Origin: JAMXLO01 sp963832895
Lineage (GTDB): Bacteria; Pseudomonadota; Alphaproteobacteria; Acetobacterales; Acetobacteraceae
Direction: 5' to 3'
NCBI GenBank assembly: GCA_963832895.1
Contig: CAWHVQ010000020.1
Span: 248,001 to 312,000, forward strand
Length of the DNA stretch: 64,000 bases
The notes under the pieces were generated by a model. That model was not told the origin of the DNA. It searched no databases and saw only the letters and a program-made list of their open reading frames with translations. Of the stretch, positions 1-8,770 are shown piece by piece (the stretch's first letter is position 1; each line of letters begins with the position of its first letter). The position numbers and the translations under genes are program-made.

Positions 1-1065
1 CAGGACGCCGCACGACTCGGCGTACATCGTGGGAATGTGGTAGACGCCGGCGGTGCCGCCGATGTTGCCGACCGGCCAGCCGGACCTTCCCGTCACGTAC
101 GCGCCAAGGTTGACATCCCAGCGCAGCCGCAGCGCGGTGAACCGGTGATCGGCGTCGAGCCCAAGCTCCACCGTAATGCGCATCTCCCGCGCCTGCTCAT
201 CGGTGAGGAAGCCCTCGGTACGATCGGAAATCCAACGCACTGGACGACCCACCTTGCGCGCCGCCCAGGCGACCAGCGCGTACTCCGCCTGCACGCCCGA
301 TTTCATACCGAACGAGCCGCCGACATCGGCTGTCAGAACGCGAATATCCGTCGGCTTGATGTTGAAGTTGCCGTGCGCCATGCCATTGCGCAGGTTATAC
401 GGCGACTGATGTGCGGCATGCATGCTCATGCGGCCGTCAGCGCCCACCTCGGCCCATGCGCCACGCGGCTCCATGGTATTGGCGGTGACGCGTGACACGG
501 TGAATTGCAGTCGCGCGACATGCGCCGCCGACCGCAGTGCTGCATCGGTCGCCTCGGCGTCGCCGCGCTTCCACAGAAAGCCGATGTTGTCCGGCACATC
601 GTCCCATACCTTGGGCGCGCCGGGCTCCATCGCGGCGATCGCATCGGTCACCAGCGGCAGTTCGCGGTAATCGACCATCACCGCCTCGGCCGCGTCCTTG
701 CCCGCGCCCATGGTTTCCGCCAGCACCACCGCGACCGGCTCGCCGACGAAGCGCACACGGTCCGCCGCAAGCAATGGCCGGTCGGTCTTGGGTGCCGGAC
801 TGCCGTCCGGGCGCGGGAAGCCGATGCCGCCAGGGATCGGCGCGACGTCGGTCAGATCTACGGCTGTGAACACGGCGACGACACCCGGGATGGCGCGCGC
901 GGCCGTCGCATCGATGCCGCCGATCGCCGCGTGCGCATGATGCGAGCGAACCAGCACGGCGTGCAGCATGCCGTCCGGACGTGGGTCCGCGCTATAGTTG
1001 CCCTTGCCGGTCAGCAGCCGCACATCCTCGCGCCGACGAACTGATCTGCTCTGCATCGTTGCCAT
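1..1065 (-). CDS. Molybdopterin-binding hydroxylase large subunit, CoxL/XDH family (3' end outside window)
   Basis: Reading the minus strand from an ATG at 1065, the frame stays open to the window edge, giving about 355 N-terminal residues. It opens with a typical large-subunit start (RREDVRLLTGKGNYSAD) and carries GGSFGMK near 310-330, the counterpart of the GG-GFG-K motif that contacts the molybdopterin cofactor. Members oxidise CO, aldehydes, purines or other heterocycles and usually work with FAD and 2Fe-2S subunits. Neither partner is visible here, so they may lie beyond position 1 or the protein may be a single-subunit type. Its ATG overlaps the stop of the dehydrogenase upstream (TGATG), so the two are co-transcribed. 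The substrate cannot be read from this half of the protein. Confidence 0.85.
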   Translation of the reverse strand, partial: MATMQSRSVRRREDVRLLTGKGNYSADPRPDGMLHAVLVRSHHAHAAIGGIDATAARAIPGVVAVFTAVDLTDVAPIPGGIGFPRPDGSPAPKTDRPLLAADRVRFVGEPVAVVLAETMGAGKDAAEAVMVDYRELPLVTDAIAAMEPGAPKVWDDVPDNIGFLWKRGDAEATDAALRSAAHVARLQFTVSRVTANTMEPRGAWAEVGADGRMSMHAAHQSPYNLRNGMAHGNFNIKPTDIRVLTADVGGSFGMKSGVQAEYALVAWAARKVGRPVRWISDRTEGFLTDEQAREMRITVELGLDADHRFTALRLRWDVNLGAYVTGRSGWPVGNIGGTAGVYHIPTMYAESCGVL

Positions 1066-2045
1066 CACTTGTTCTCCCCGGCTGATACGATGACGTCGTT
1101 GGCCGGCAGCGGTTCACCGTTCAGCACGGCCTGCATGTTGCCGAAGGCGTGCCGGGCGATGTCGGCCACGAGGTCGATGGCGCTGCCGGCGATATGCGGC
1201 GTCAGCACTACCTGATCGAGTTTGAACAACGGGTTGTTGGGGTCCGCTGGCTCCTTGGCGAACACATCCAGTCCGGCGCCGCGCAGTTTGCCGCTGACCA
1301 GCGCATCGTAGAGTGCGGCCTCATCCACCACTTCGCCGCGCGCGGCGTTGACCAGGATCGCGCCAGGCTTCATGCGAGCGAGCACCTGGGCGTTGATCAT
1401 GTCGCGCGTGACCTTGGTCAGCGGCGTGTGCACCGTGAGCACGTCGCTGCGTTCGAGCAACTCGTCGAATGTCACCGGCGTGGCGTGCAGTGCCCGTTCG
1501 GTCGGACGATCGGCGCGACGGATGTCATGGTAGATGATCTGCACGTCGAAGCCGGCGAGGCGATGGGCCACCATGCGGCCGACATTGCCGAAGCCGAGAA
1601 TGCCCACCGTCTTGCCGGAAAGCTGATAGGCCTTGCCGCGAACCTGCGGGCGGATCCATTCGCCAGCGCGCATTTTGCGATCGGCCAGTGCCAGGCAGCG
1701 GTAGGTGGCGAGCATCAGCATCACGGTGTGCTCGGACACCGCGCCAGCATTCGCGCCGGAAGTTATCGCCACCGGGATGCGCGCCGCACGTGCCGCATCG
1801 AGATCGAACTTGTCGACGCCGATGCCCCATTTGTGCAGCAGCTTCAGCTTCGGGGCACCGCGGATCATCTCGGCATCCACCGCCACGGCGGTGAGGATGA
1901 ATTCAGCATCGGCGACCATCGCCAGGTGCTCGCGCCGATCTCCGGTCTCGGCAAATTGGATCGAGTAGCCGGTCGGCAGCGCGGAACGTATCTCGTCCTG
2001 CACCTTGGCGTCCATGACATCGAGAAAGGCAATCTTGTGGGTCAT
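1065..2045 (-). CDS. D-isomer specific 2-hydroxyacid dehydrogenase
   Basis: A 326-residue NAD(P)-dependent dehydrogenase of the D-2-hydroxyacid/phosphoglycerate dehydrogenase family. The Rossmann motif is GILGFGNVGRMVAHRL. NAARGEVVDEAAL contains the catalytic Arg region, and the general-acid His lies in LTPHIAGS. I chose the ATG at 2045 (MTHKIAF) because it begins the family's N-terminal domain; the frame extends upstream to 2264, but that stretch is basic low-complexity sequence and overlaps the divergent aldolase. It is first in an operon with the molybdo-hydroxylase and is divergent from the HpcH/HpaI aldolase. Together these suggest breakdown of a small hydroxy- or oxo-acid; the substrate is unknown. 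Confidence 0.88.
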   Translation of the reverse strand: MTHKIAFLDVMDAKVQDEIRSALPTGYSIQFAETGDRREHLAMVADAEFILTAVAVDAEMIRGAPKLKLLHKWGIGVDKFDLDAARAARIPVAITSGANAGAVSEHTVMLMLATYRCLALADRKMRAGEWIRPQVRGKAYQLSGKTVGILGFGNVGRMVAHRLAGFDVQIIYHDIRRADRPTERALHATPVTFDELLERSDVLTVHTPLTKVTRDMINAQVLARMKPGAILVNAARGEVVDEAALYDALVSGKLRGAGLDVFAKEPADPNNPLFKLDQVVLTPHIAGSAIDLVADIARHAFGNMQAVLNGEPLPANDVIVSAGENK

Positions 2046-2124
2046 ACGGCGTCTCCACGGTCCCGCCATCTTGAGGCCCATGCGCCCAACGGGCAACAAT
2101 GGCCGGCAACCTCGGGAGGACACC

Positions 2125-2922
2125 ATGGCAGAAGAACTGCGCGACATCCTGCGCAACCGCGTGAAGGAGAAGCTGGCGCGCGACGAGGTTGTGGCCTCGA
2201 TGACGGTACGGCTGTGCCGCTCGATCGAGATCGCCCGCATCGCCGCGACCGCTGGGTTCGACACGATCTATGTCGATGTCGAACATAACACGCTGTCGAT
2301 CGACGCCGTGTGTCAGATCTGCATCGCGGCGATGCAGTGCGGCATCACGCCGCTGGTGCGCGTGCCGGCCAACACGCCGGAGTTCATCTGCCGGCTGCTC
2401 GACGGTGGCGCGATGGGGGTGATCGCGCCGCATGTCCGCACCGCCGATCAGGCGCGCGAGATCGTGCACTACGCCAAGTTCACGCCGCAAGGCGAGCGTG
2501 GCGCCGGCGGCGCGCTGCCGCACTACCACTATCGCAGCTTTCCATCCGCCGTGGTCAACCAGGCGATGAACGACGCGACCATGGTGGTGGTGATGATGGA
2601 GACCGTCGCCGCGTTGGAAAACGTCGAGGAGATCGCCGCGGTCGATGGCGTGGACATGATGCTGATCGGCACCAATGATCTGTGCAACGAAATGGGCATC
2701 ACCGGGCAGTTCGATCATGCCAACGTACGCGATGCGTATTTGCGCACCATCGCGGCATGCCGAAAGCACGGCAAACACGTGGGCGTTGGCGGCCTCGCGT
2801 CGCGCCCCGACCTGATGGCGGAATATGTGCGTCAGGGGGCGCGCTACGTCTCCACCGGAACGGACCTGTCGTTCCTGCTGGCGGCGGCGGCGGACAAGGC
2901 GAAGTTCGTGCGGGATATCTGA
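2125..2922 (+). CDS. HpcH/HpaI aldolase (citrate lyase beta-like) family protein
   Basis: A 265-residue TIM-barrel class II aldolase. Family members cleave 4-hydroxy-2-oxo acids to pyruvate and an aldehyde using a divalent metal. Supporting motifs are GFDTIYVDVEHN near the N-terminus, PLVRVPAN, GAMGVIAPHV (usually G-xG-I-P-V/I in HpaI), and MMETVAALENVEEI, which contains the metal-ligand Glu. VDMMLIGTNDL supplies the second acidic ligand region. The start at 2125 follows GGGAGGACACC, a strong ribosome binding site. It is divergent from the hydroxyacid dehydrogenase with only 79 bp between start codons, so both are probably controlled from that gap. Confidence 0.87.
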   Translation: MAEELRDILRNRVKEKLARDEVVASMTVRLCRSIEIARIAATAGFDTIYVDVEHNTLSIDAVCQICIAAMQCGITPLVRVPANTPEFICRLLDGGAMGVIAPHVRTADQAREIVHYAKFTPQGERGAGGALPHYHYRSFPSAVVNQAMNDATMVVVMMETVAALENVEEIAAVDGVDMMLIGTNDLCNEMGITGQFDHANVRDAYLRTIAACRKHGKHVGVGGLASRPDLMAEYVRQGARYVSTGTDLSFLLAAAADKAKFVRDI

Positions 2923-2946
2923 ACGGCCCGCGCCACCCAATCGTGG

Positions 2947-5022
2947 CTACGTGCGCATGGCCGCGAAATCCGTAACACACGCCTCGATGATCGCTTCTAT
3001 CGAGCCGAACACCCGCGCGCCGGCCTCGGTGAGCCGCCGCGTCTTCGAGGCGAGCGAGCCTGCGTCCCCCATCACCAACGCGCCGGCGTGGCCCATCGAC
3101 ACGCCCTCTTTCGCCTCGCGTCCGGCGATCAGCGCATAGACCGGCTTGCGCACGCCGAGACGCATCAGTGCGTCGGCGCATTCTTCCTCTTCGCTGCCGC
3201 CGACCTCGCCCACCAGGACGATGGCGAGGGTGCGAGGATCACCGAAGAACGTCGGCAACAGATCGGCGAAGCGCACGCCCTTCACCGGATCGCCGCCAAC
3301 GCCGACCCAGATGCTCTGGCCGAGGCCGGCCTGGGCCAGGCGGTAGCCGCATTCGTAGGAAAGCGTGCCGCTCTTGGACATGATGGCAAATGGACCAGGG
3401 CGCAGACAGACATCTGGCAAGAAGCCGAGTTTGATCTCGCCGGGGATCGCCATTCCAGGGGTCGATCCGCCGATCCAGGTGGCACCGGCACTGCGTACGG
3501 CACGGCCGATCTTCATCGCATCATGGATGGGAATGCCTTCGGCCACCGTCACGATGACCCGGACGCCGGCGGCGAGCGCTTCCTCGACCGCGGCGAGCGT
3601 CTCTAGAGGCGGTGCCATTGCGACGGATGCCAGCGCGCCGGTCGCCGGCATGGCGTCACGGCAACTGGCAAACACCGGAACGCCGGCGGCTTCCACCGTA
3701 TCGGTACGCGTCGATGTGCCGCCCACGATATTGGTGCCATAGGCGCGCATCAGGCTGCCGTGCGTGCGACCCATGCGGCCGGTGATGCCCTGTACAATGA
3801 CGGGTGTGGTTGTCGACAGTGACGCGAGGCCCCCTCCGCCAGCCCCCTCCCGCGAGGGGAGGGGGAGCGTGGTCATTGGAACTACTCCCCCTCCCCTCGC
3901 GGGCTGGGGGGAGGGGGCCTCGCCAACAACCCCGGCCACTCTCGCCATCGCCTCTTCCAGATCCTCGGTGACCAACATGCCGGGCTGTCGTTCCGCCAGG
4001 ATACGCCGCGCCTCGGCGGCACCGCGCCCGACCAGACGCGCCACCACACGCACGTGAAGCGCCTGTGTCTGCTCGATGCCGGTGGCCAACAGATCGCCGA
4101 ACTCGGCAAGATCGGTGATGCCGGCGAACACGTTGACCAGGACGGCCCGCAGCGACGGCCGTGCCGTCATCCACTCCAGCACGCGCATCAACCGCGCCGG
4201 GCTGCCACGCATCTGCCCGGTTCGGATGTCGCAGAAGTTCAGCGGCTTCAGACCCCGCGCGGTGAGTTCGTCGATCAGCATCATCGACAGGCCGGCGCCT
4301 GTGGTGATCAGGCCGATTTCGCCCTGCGGATCAAGCTCGACATAGTCAAACCCCTCGATCAGCTTGCGATTGGCATCAGCGTAGGTCTGCGGCCGCGCCT
4401 CGATCAGCGCGGCGATGCTCGGCTGGCGGCCGATCGCATCCAAATCCACCACCAGCTTCGCATCACCCGCGACGCAGCCGGTGGCAGCGACGAACAGCGG
4501 ATTGATCTCCGCCAGAGCCAGTTCGCGTTCGATCAGAAGGTCGGCGAGAGCGCAGCCCAGTGCAATAACCCGGGGCTCGGCGTGCAGTTCTGCAAGGGCG
4601 TCCGCAACAGAGGCGGCATCCGATGCGCAAAGCCGCCTCTGCGCCGAGCCCGACTGCTCGATGTCGACACCACCCGCGGCCGAGTAGATCACGCGCAGCC
4701 CGTAGCTCGCAGCATCGACCATGATCGCGAGGTAGCGCTCCTCGCCGGCGACGGCCTGCTCGATCAGGCAGGCATCGACCTGATGTCCCTTCAGCCGTCT
4801 GCCGAGCAGCCGCTGTACAGCGGCGGCTACATCCTGCGGCAACTCGCAGCGCACCACGCCGCCGGCCTTGCCGCGGCCGCCGACGGGCACCTGCGCCTTC
4901 ACCACCCAGGGGCCTTCGCCGGGCAAATCGCCGATCGCGGCATCGATCGCCATCGTCGCCTCCGGCACCGCGACGCCATACTCGGCCAGCAGCGCCTTGC
5001 CGTCAGCCTCGATCAGCAGCAC
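2947..5022 (-). CDS. Succinyl-CoA ligase-like beta-alpha fusion (acyl-CoA ligase, NDP-forming)
   Basis: A 691-residue protein with both succinate/malate-CoA ligase subunits in one chain. Residues 1-365 are the ATP-grasp beta subunit (VVKAQVPVGGRGKAGGV near 40, GEIGLITTGAGLSMM near 235). From about 405 the alpha subunit follows: CoA-binding VIVQGITGRMG, then IMSKSGTLSYE, then MGHAGAL with the phospho-histidine near residue 645. The usual alpha-subunit G-P-N-C-P-G loop reads GGSTPG. The linker, residues 367-400, is encoded entirely by a G/C palindrome (see 3824-3923). The start is GTG at 5022, one base after the stop of the acyl-CoA dehydrogenase, so the genes are coupled. It presumably activates, or recovers NTP from, an acid/acyl-CoA; the substrate is not determinable. 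Confidence 0.85.
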   Translation of the reverse strand: MLLIEADGKALLAEYGVAVPEATMAIDAAIGDLPGEGPWVVKAQVPVGGRGKAGGVVRCELPQDVAAAVQRLLGRRLKGHQVDACLIEQAVAGEERYLAIMVDAASYGLRVIYSAAGGVDIEQSGSAQRRLCASDAASVADALAELHAEPRVIALGCALADLLIERELALAEINPLFVAATGCVAGDAKLVVDLDAIGRQPSIAALIEARPQTYADANRKLIEGFDYVELDPQGEIGLITTGAGLSMMLIDELTARGLKPLNFCDIRTGQMRGSPARLMRVLEWMTARPSLRAVLVNVFAGITDLAEFGDLLATGIEQTQALHVRVVARLVGRGAAEARRILAERQPGMLVTEDLEEAMARVAGVVGEAPSPQPARGGGVVPMTTLPLPSREGAGGGGLASLSTTTPVIVQGITGRMGRTHGSLMRAYGTNIVGGTSTRTDTVEAAGVPVFASCRDAMPATGALASVAMAPPLETLAAVEEALAAGVRVIVTVAEGIPIHDAMKIGRAVRSAGATWIGGSTPGMAIPGEIKLGFLPDVCLRPGPFAIMSKSGTLSYECGYRLAQAGLGQSIWVGVGGDPVKGVRFADLLPTFFGDPRTLAIVLVGEVGGSEEEECADALMRLGVRKPVYALIAGREAKEGVSMGHAGALVMGDAGSLASKTRRLTEAGARVFGSIEAIIEACVTDFAAMRT
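3824..3923. repeat. G/C-rich palindromic repeat inside a coding region
   Basis: Two arms of about 40 bases are near-perfect inverted copies. Each contains GCGAGGCCCCCTCC near the outside and GCGAGGGGAGGGGGA near the centre, with a spacer of roughly 16 bases. It lies within the reading frame of the CoA-ligase fusion, has no stop in that frame, and encodes a Pro/Gly/Arg-rich linker (PSPQPARGGG, then LPLPSREGAGGGG). A sister copy of the same design is at 8782-8877. Confidence 0.85.
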
Positions 5023-5023
5023 G

Positions 5024-6190
5024 TCAGTAGGTTCCGAGCGCCAGGATGCCCTGGTCGAAATCGACGTCGGAAACGATCTTGCGGCCCATCAGGTCGCGCA
5101 GCGTCTCCGACGTGCCGCCGCCGATCGTGCCGTAGCGCGCGCCGCGATACAGCCGCGACACCGGCGCCTCGTCGGTGAAACCGAAGCCGCCATGGAGCTG
5201 CACCGCCTCCGACGTGACGCGCAGCGACATCTCGTTGCAGAACACCTTGGCGGCTGCCGCCATGAACGGATCGGGAAACGGATCGGCGGTGAGGCAGGCG
5301 CGATACAGGATGCCGCGGCCGGCCTCGATGTCCTTGAACATGTCCGCGAGCTTCCAGCGGATGCCCTGATGGTCGGCGATCGGCTTGCCGAACACCGTCC
5401 GTTCCCGCACATAGTTGACCGCCTCGTCGAACGCGCCTTCCGCCAGGCCCAGCGAGATCGCCGGATTGAGACAGCGCTGCGTGTTGAAGGCGGTGAGCAG
5501 CTTGCGGAAACCGTCGTCCTTGATGACCAGGTTCTCCAGCGGCAGCTCGCAGTCGTTGAACTGGATCTCGAACAGGTTCTCGCCGCCCATCGTGTGATAG
5601 GTGCCGGTGACCTCAAACCCGGGCGTGCCGGCCTCGAGCAGAATGCAGCCGATGCCCTCGCGGCCCGGTTTGTTGTCGATGCGGCTGAACACGATGAACA
5701 TGCCGGCCTCCGGCGCGCGGCTGATCAGCGTCTTGGTGCCCTTCAGAATGACGCGATCGCCGACGATGCGGGCATTGGTGCGGTAGTTGGCGACATCGGT
5801 GCCGGCGTGCGGCTCGGTCATGCAGATCGCCAGCATGCAGTCGCCGGCGACGACGCGGGGCAGGATCCGGTCGCGCATCGACGCGGGCGCATAGCGGGCG
5901 ATAACCCGCGTCTGCACGCCGGCCTCGCCCAGCACCGCCATGGCGGTGATGTAGCAGACCTTGGCGATCTCCTCGAGGATCAGTGCGGTGTCCAGGATTG
6001 GCAGGCCAAGGCCGCCATATTCCTCGGGCACCGACATGCCGAGGACGCCCAGTGAGGCGAGCTGCTTCATGTTCTCCCAGGGGAAGCTGCCGTCCATCCA
6101 GCGCGCGGCTTTGGGCTTGAACTCGGCCTGCGCCAGCTCGCGCACCGAGGCGAGCATCTGGCGTTGTTCGGCGCTGATGTGGAAGTCCAT
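5024..6190 (-). CDS. Acyl-CoA dehydrogenase family protein
   Basis: A 388-residue FAD-dependent acyl-CoA dehydrogenase of normal length. MTEPHAGTDVANYRT is the flavin-contact loop. The C-terminal helical domain carries VQLHGGFGFTDEAPVSRLYR and TIGGGTSETLRDLMGR, the usual FAD/dimer motifs. The position that is often the catalytic Glu falls in the YGTIGGGTSE region. It introduces an alpha-beta double bond into an acyl-CoA, passing electrons to ETF. It is first in the two-gene unit with the CoA-ligase fusion (1-bp gap), suggesting activation and then oxidation of the same acid. Confidence 0.9.
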   Translation of the reverse strand: MDFHISAEQRQMLASVRELAQAEFKPKAARWMDGSFPWENMKQLASLGVLGMSVPEEYGGLGLPILDTALILEEIAKVCYITAMAVLGEAGVQTRVIARYAPASMRDRILPRVVAGDCMLAICMTEPHAGTDVANYRTNARIVGDRVILKGTKTLISRAPEAGMFIVFSRIDNKPGREGIGCILLEAGTPGFEVTGTYHTMGGENLFEIQFNDCELPLENLVIKDDGFRKLLTAFNTQRCLNPAISLGLAEGAFDEAVNYVRERTVFGKPIADHQGIRWKLADMFKDIEAGRGILYRACLTADPFPDPFMAAAAKVFCNEMSLRVTSEAVQLHGGFGFTDEAPVSRLYRGARYGTIGGGTSETLRDLMGRKIVSDVDFDQGILALGTY

Positions 6191-6329
6191 TGCTGTGGAG
6201 GCCCCTTGGTGGCGTGGTCGCCGCGCAGTCTAGGCTTGGGTGGAACGCGGGGCCACATGGGCTGGGTAGGATCAGGGCAAACGTGTTAAGGGGTGGGGCA
6301 CGTCGGAGCCAGCGAGGAGAGTTCCTGCG

Positions 6330-6746
6330 ATGATGGATACGGCGGAGTTCCTGGCCTGGGACGCGCCGAGCGGAAACCGTTGGCAATTGGTGGGCCGCAG
6401 GCGATGGCGCCGGCAAGCCGGACGCACGGCGTCATCCTGGCTGAGTTGGCCCGTCTGATCGGCAATCATCTGGCAGCACAGGCACCAGAATGCACCGACG
6501 AACAGAGCCGAGACCTGGACGAACATTTGGTCATACACCACCATTCCCAGCGTGCGGGAGATCTTGATCCTGCACAGTGTCCGCGTGCGCGCGGAACTGT
6601 CGCGGCGCGATCAGCAAGGCAACTGGCCCGAACGGGCGCCGGTGATCGATGACGGGCTGGTGGAACTGGAAAGCATCGATTTTCGCTTCCCGCTCGGTTC
6701 GATCTATCGTCGGACGCGCCTTGCTCGCGACAATGGCACCGGGTGA
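6330..6746 (+). pseudogene. Uma2-family (DUF820) protein, frameshifted and internally deleted
   Basis: Three pieces of a Uma2-type protein can be read in order but in different frames. From the ATG at 6330 comes TAEFLAWDAPSGNRWQLV. After a shift near 6390 comes QAMAPASRTHGVILAEL and LARLIGNHLAAQAPEC. From about 6537 comes TIPSVREILILHSVRVRAEL through the C-terminal FRFPL. The middle, where this PD-(D/E)XK nuclease-like fold carries its catalytic acids, is missing. The gene cannot make a full protein. Uma2 genes are often multicopy and prone to decay. Confidence 0.75.
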
Positions 6747-6756
6747 CCAGCCACGG

Positions 6757-7074
6757 TCAGCTCTCGCCGCGGCTCTCGCGTTCCTTCTGATCAGCCAGGA
6801 TGTCGAGCCGCTCAGCGATCCTCCGCAGGCCGTCCATGACCGACTTCGTCGTCGCAGTCTCAGCCATGCGCCGGTATTTGGCGGCCTCTTCCCGAAGCTC
6901 GCTGGCGGAGCGGTCAGAGAGAGGCCGCCAAGTGAACCCGCGGGGCGCCGGCGGCAGCTTTTCACCCTCGGTCATAAGCACCAGCGTTCCGGTCGGCGCA
7001 CCGAAAATGTTCACTTCCTGATACCGGCCGGAACTAGGAGCGCTCTCGCCGGGCTGGTATGCGTTCGGTGCCAT
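6757..7074 (-). CDS. Small hypothetical protein, YjzC-like N-terminus
   Basis: A 105-residue protein. Residues 5-50 (PGESAPSSGRY, then EGEKLPPAPRGFTW) resemble the short YjzC family pattern P-G-x-x-A-P-x-x-G-x-Y followed by G-D-K-x-P-P. The remaining half is charged and helical (REEAAKYRRMAETA, RRIAERLDILADQKERE) and could form a coiled coil. It stands alone on the minus strand between the Uma2 remnant and two small plus-strand genes. The YjzC comparison is from memory of the family, and no function is known for it. Confidence 0.55.
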   Translation of the reverse strand: MAPNAYQPGESAPSSGRYQEVNIFGAPTGTLVLMTEGEKLPPAPRGFTWRPLSDRSASELREEAAKYRRMAETATTKSVMDGLRRIAERLDILADQKERESRGES

Positions 7075-7244
7075 GTTATTAACCTACCCCAAGATGGCTC
7101 CGGCGCACTTGATCTGGATCAACTGCATCCCTGCCACCTGAACGCCGAGTACAGACTGATGCCCAACGTCTGATTCCCGGTCAATGCGGAGGAACGGCTG
7201 GCTATCGCATTGTGGTCGTGCGGACCTCTGACGGGGGAACCGCC

Positions 7245-7403
7245 ATGAGCGACAAGATCGATGTCATCGAACTGGCGCGCGAGATCGCCAGGATCGCCAG
7301 CACAACAAATGACCCGGAAACCGGACGGCTTCTGCTGGAACTGATTGAGCGGCTGCTGCAGGCGATCGGGCTGCCGCCCGGCAATGACCAGAATTCGAGC
7401 TGA
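7245..7403 (+). CDS. Small acidic helical protein, tandem paralogue 1
   Basis: A 52-residue peptide (MSDKIDVIELAREIARIAS, then NDPETGRLLLELIERLLQ). It is predicted all-helical and amphipathic. It is clearly homologous to the next gene: D-P-E-T-G-R-L-L and I-A-x-I-A-S-x-T are identical in both. The start at 7245 follows a GGGGGAAC stretch. No known function. The tandem copies immediately precede the MoxR/VWA pair on the same strand. Confidence 0.6.
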   Translation: MSDKIDVIELAREIARIASTTNDPETGRLLLELIERLLQAIGLPPGNDQNSS

Positions 7404-7489
7404 GCCGCCAGCGACGCTTGACCTACATCAATGTGTCCGCGCGCAGATCATTTATGAGAGGAGTATGGTCGTCATTGGAGGGGCCAGCC

Positions 7490-7699
7490 ATGACCGGCAA
7501 GATCGACCTTCAACAACTTGCATACGAGATAGCAGCCATTGCAAGTGCAACCACAGACCCTGAGACCGGGCGGCTACTGGCAGAACTGGTCAAGAAGTTG
7601 TTGGAGGCGGCAGGACTTCCGCGTGACGACGACGAGGAGGGAGGAGGAGAGCCACCCACTCAGTGGATTTCAGCCCCCATGGACTTCTTCGCCGCGTAA
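7490..7699 (+). CDS. Small helical protein, tandem paralogue 2 with acidic tail
   Basis: A 69-residue peptide from ATG 7490, preceded by GGAGGGG. Residues 1-45 align without gaps to the 7245 gene (KIDLQQLAYEIAAIASATT, DPETGRLLAELVKKLLEAAG). It then has an acidic DDDEEGGGE segment and a short tail ending in DFFAA. A longer frame starts at 7418, but homology to its neighbour begins at 7490. Function unknown. The duplication plus a divergent tail suggests a family with variable C-termini. Confidence 0.6.
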   Translation: MTGKIDLQQLAYEIAAIASATTDPETGRLLAELVKKLLEAAGLPRDDDEEGGGEPPTQWISAPMDFFAA

Positions 7700-7792
7700 C
7701 AACACGTCATCGGGAGGCTCGCCCCAGCATCCCCCTTTGGCAACTGCCCCACCTGATGCTACCCATCGGTAGCACCATCGATTGGAACACGT

Positions 7793-8770
7793 ATGCCAGA
7801 CGCAGGAGTAGCGCCGGCCGGGGCGGTTGCGCGCAAATTGGCCTCGATTGAGGCGGTGGAACAGGGGCTTGCCGCGGTCGGCTACATACCGAACCGGCAG
7901 ATTTCCACCGCCGTCTACCTGGCCCAGCATCTCCAGAAGCCGATTCTGGTGGAGGGGCCGGCGGGTGTCGGCAAGACCGAGCTCGCCAAGTCGGTGGCGG
8001 CGTTCCTCGAACTCACGCTGATCCGCATGCAGTGCTACGAGGGCCTGGATGAGTCGAAGGCGCTGTATGAGTGGAAGTACGGCAAGCAGCTTCTCTACAC
8101 CCAGATCCTGAAGGACAAGATCGGCGACGTGTTAGGCGGCACCGAGACCCTGGCCGCGGCATTGAACAAGCTGCACGCGTTCGGCGACGTCTTCTTCTCG
8201 GAGCAGTTTCTGGAACCGCGACCGTTGTTGCGTGCGTTGCAGCAGCCGGGCGGCGCCGTTCTGCTGATCGACGAGATCGACAAGTCGGACCAGGAGTTTG
8301 AGGCATTCCTGCTGGAGATCCTGTCGGACTATCAGGTGACAATTCCTGAGATCGGCAGTGTGCATGCCGTGGAGACGCCGATCGTGTTGCTAACCTCGAA
8401 CAGCACGCGCGATCTGGGCGATGCGCTGAAGCGGCGGTGCCTGCATCTGCATATCGGCTTCCCTGATGCGAAGCTGGAAGGCCGGATCATCGAATCGCGC
8501 GTGCCGGGGATTGAGAAGAACCTGCGGCGCGAGCTGGTGGCGTTTGTGCAGCAGTTGCGGACGCTGGATCTGAAGAAGGTGCCATCGGTCAGCGAGACGA
8601 TCGACTGGGCCCGCGTGCTGGTGCTGCTGCATGCGGCGTCGCTGGACACCGAACTCGTGCATGACACGCTGAATGTGCTGCTGAAGTTCGAGGCGGACAT
8701 CGAAGTCGCGAACAAACAGATCGCCACACTGACCCAGAAGGCGAAGCATGAGGCCGGGCTGCCGGTATGA
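7793..8770 (+). CDS. MoxR/CoxD-type AAA ATPase
   Basis: A 325-residue AAA+ ATPase. Walker A is VEGPAGVGKTELAKS near residue 55, Walker B is AVLLIDEIDKSD near 155, and sensor 1 is VLLTSNSTRDLGDALKRR near 200, which also contains the arginine-finger region. This is the MoxR branch, whose members work with a VWA-domain partner as chaperones that insert metals or activate enzymes. CoxD/CoxE doing this for molybdenum CO dehydrogenase is the best-known case. Its stop overlaps the ATG of the VWA gene (ATGA), so the two are translationally coupled. The CoxL-like gene at 1-1065 is a possible client, but that is inference. Confidence 0.88.
   Translation: MPDAGVAPAGAVARKLASIEAVEQGLAAVGYIPNRQISTAVYLAQHLQKPILVEGPAGVGKTELAKSVAAFLELTLIRMQCYEGLDESKALYEWKYGKQLLYTQILKDKIGDVLGGTETLAAALNKLHAFGDVFFSEQFLEPRPLLRALQQPGGAVLLIDEIDKSDQEFEAFLLEILSDYQVTIPEIGSVHAVETPIVLLTSNSTRDLGDALKRRCLHLHIGFPDAKLEGRIIESRVPGIEKNLRRELVAFVQQLRTLDLKKVPSVSETIDWARVLVLLHAASLDTELVHDTLNVLLKFEADIEVANKQIATLTQKAKHEAGLPV

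Noticed and set aside
2046..2264. Upstream extension of the hydroxyacid dehydrogenase
   Set aside because: The added 73 residues are Arg/Ser-rich, unlike the family, and overlap the aldolase and its ribosome binding site.
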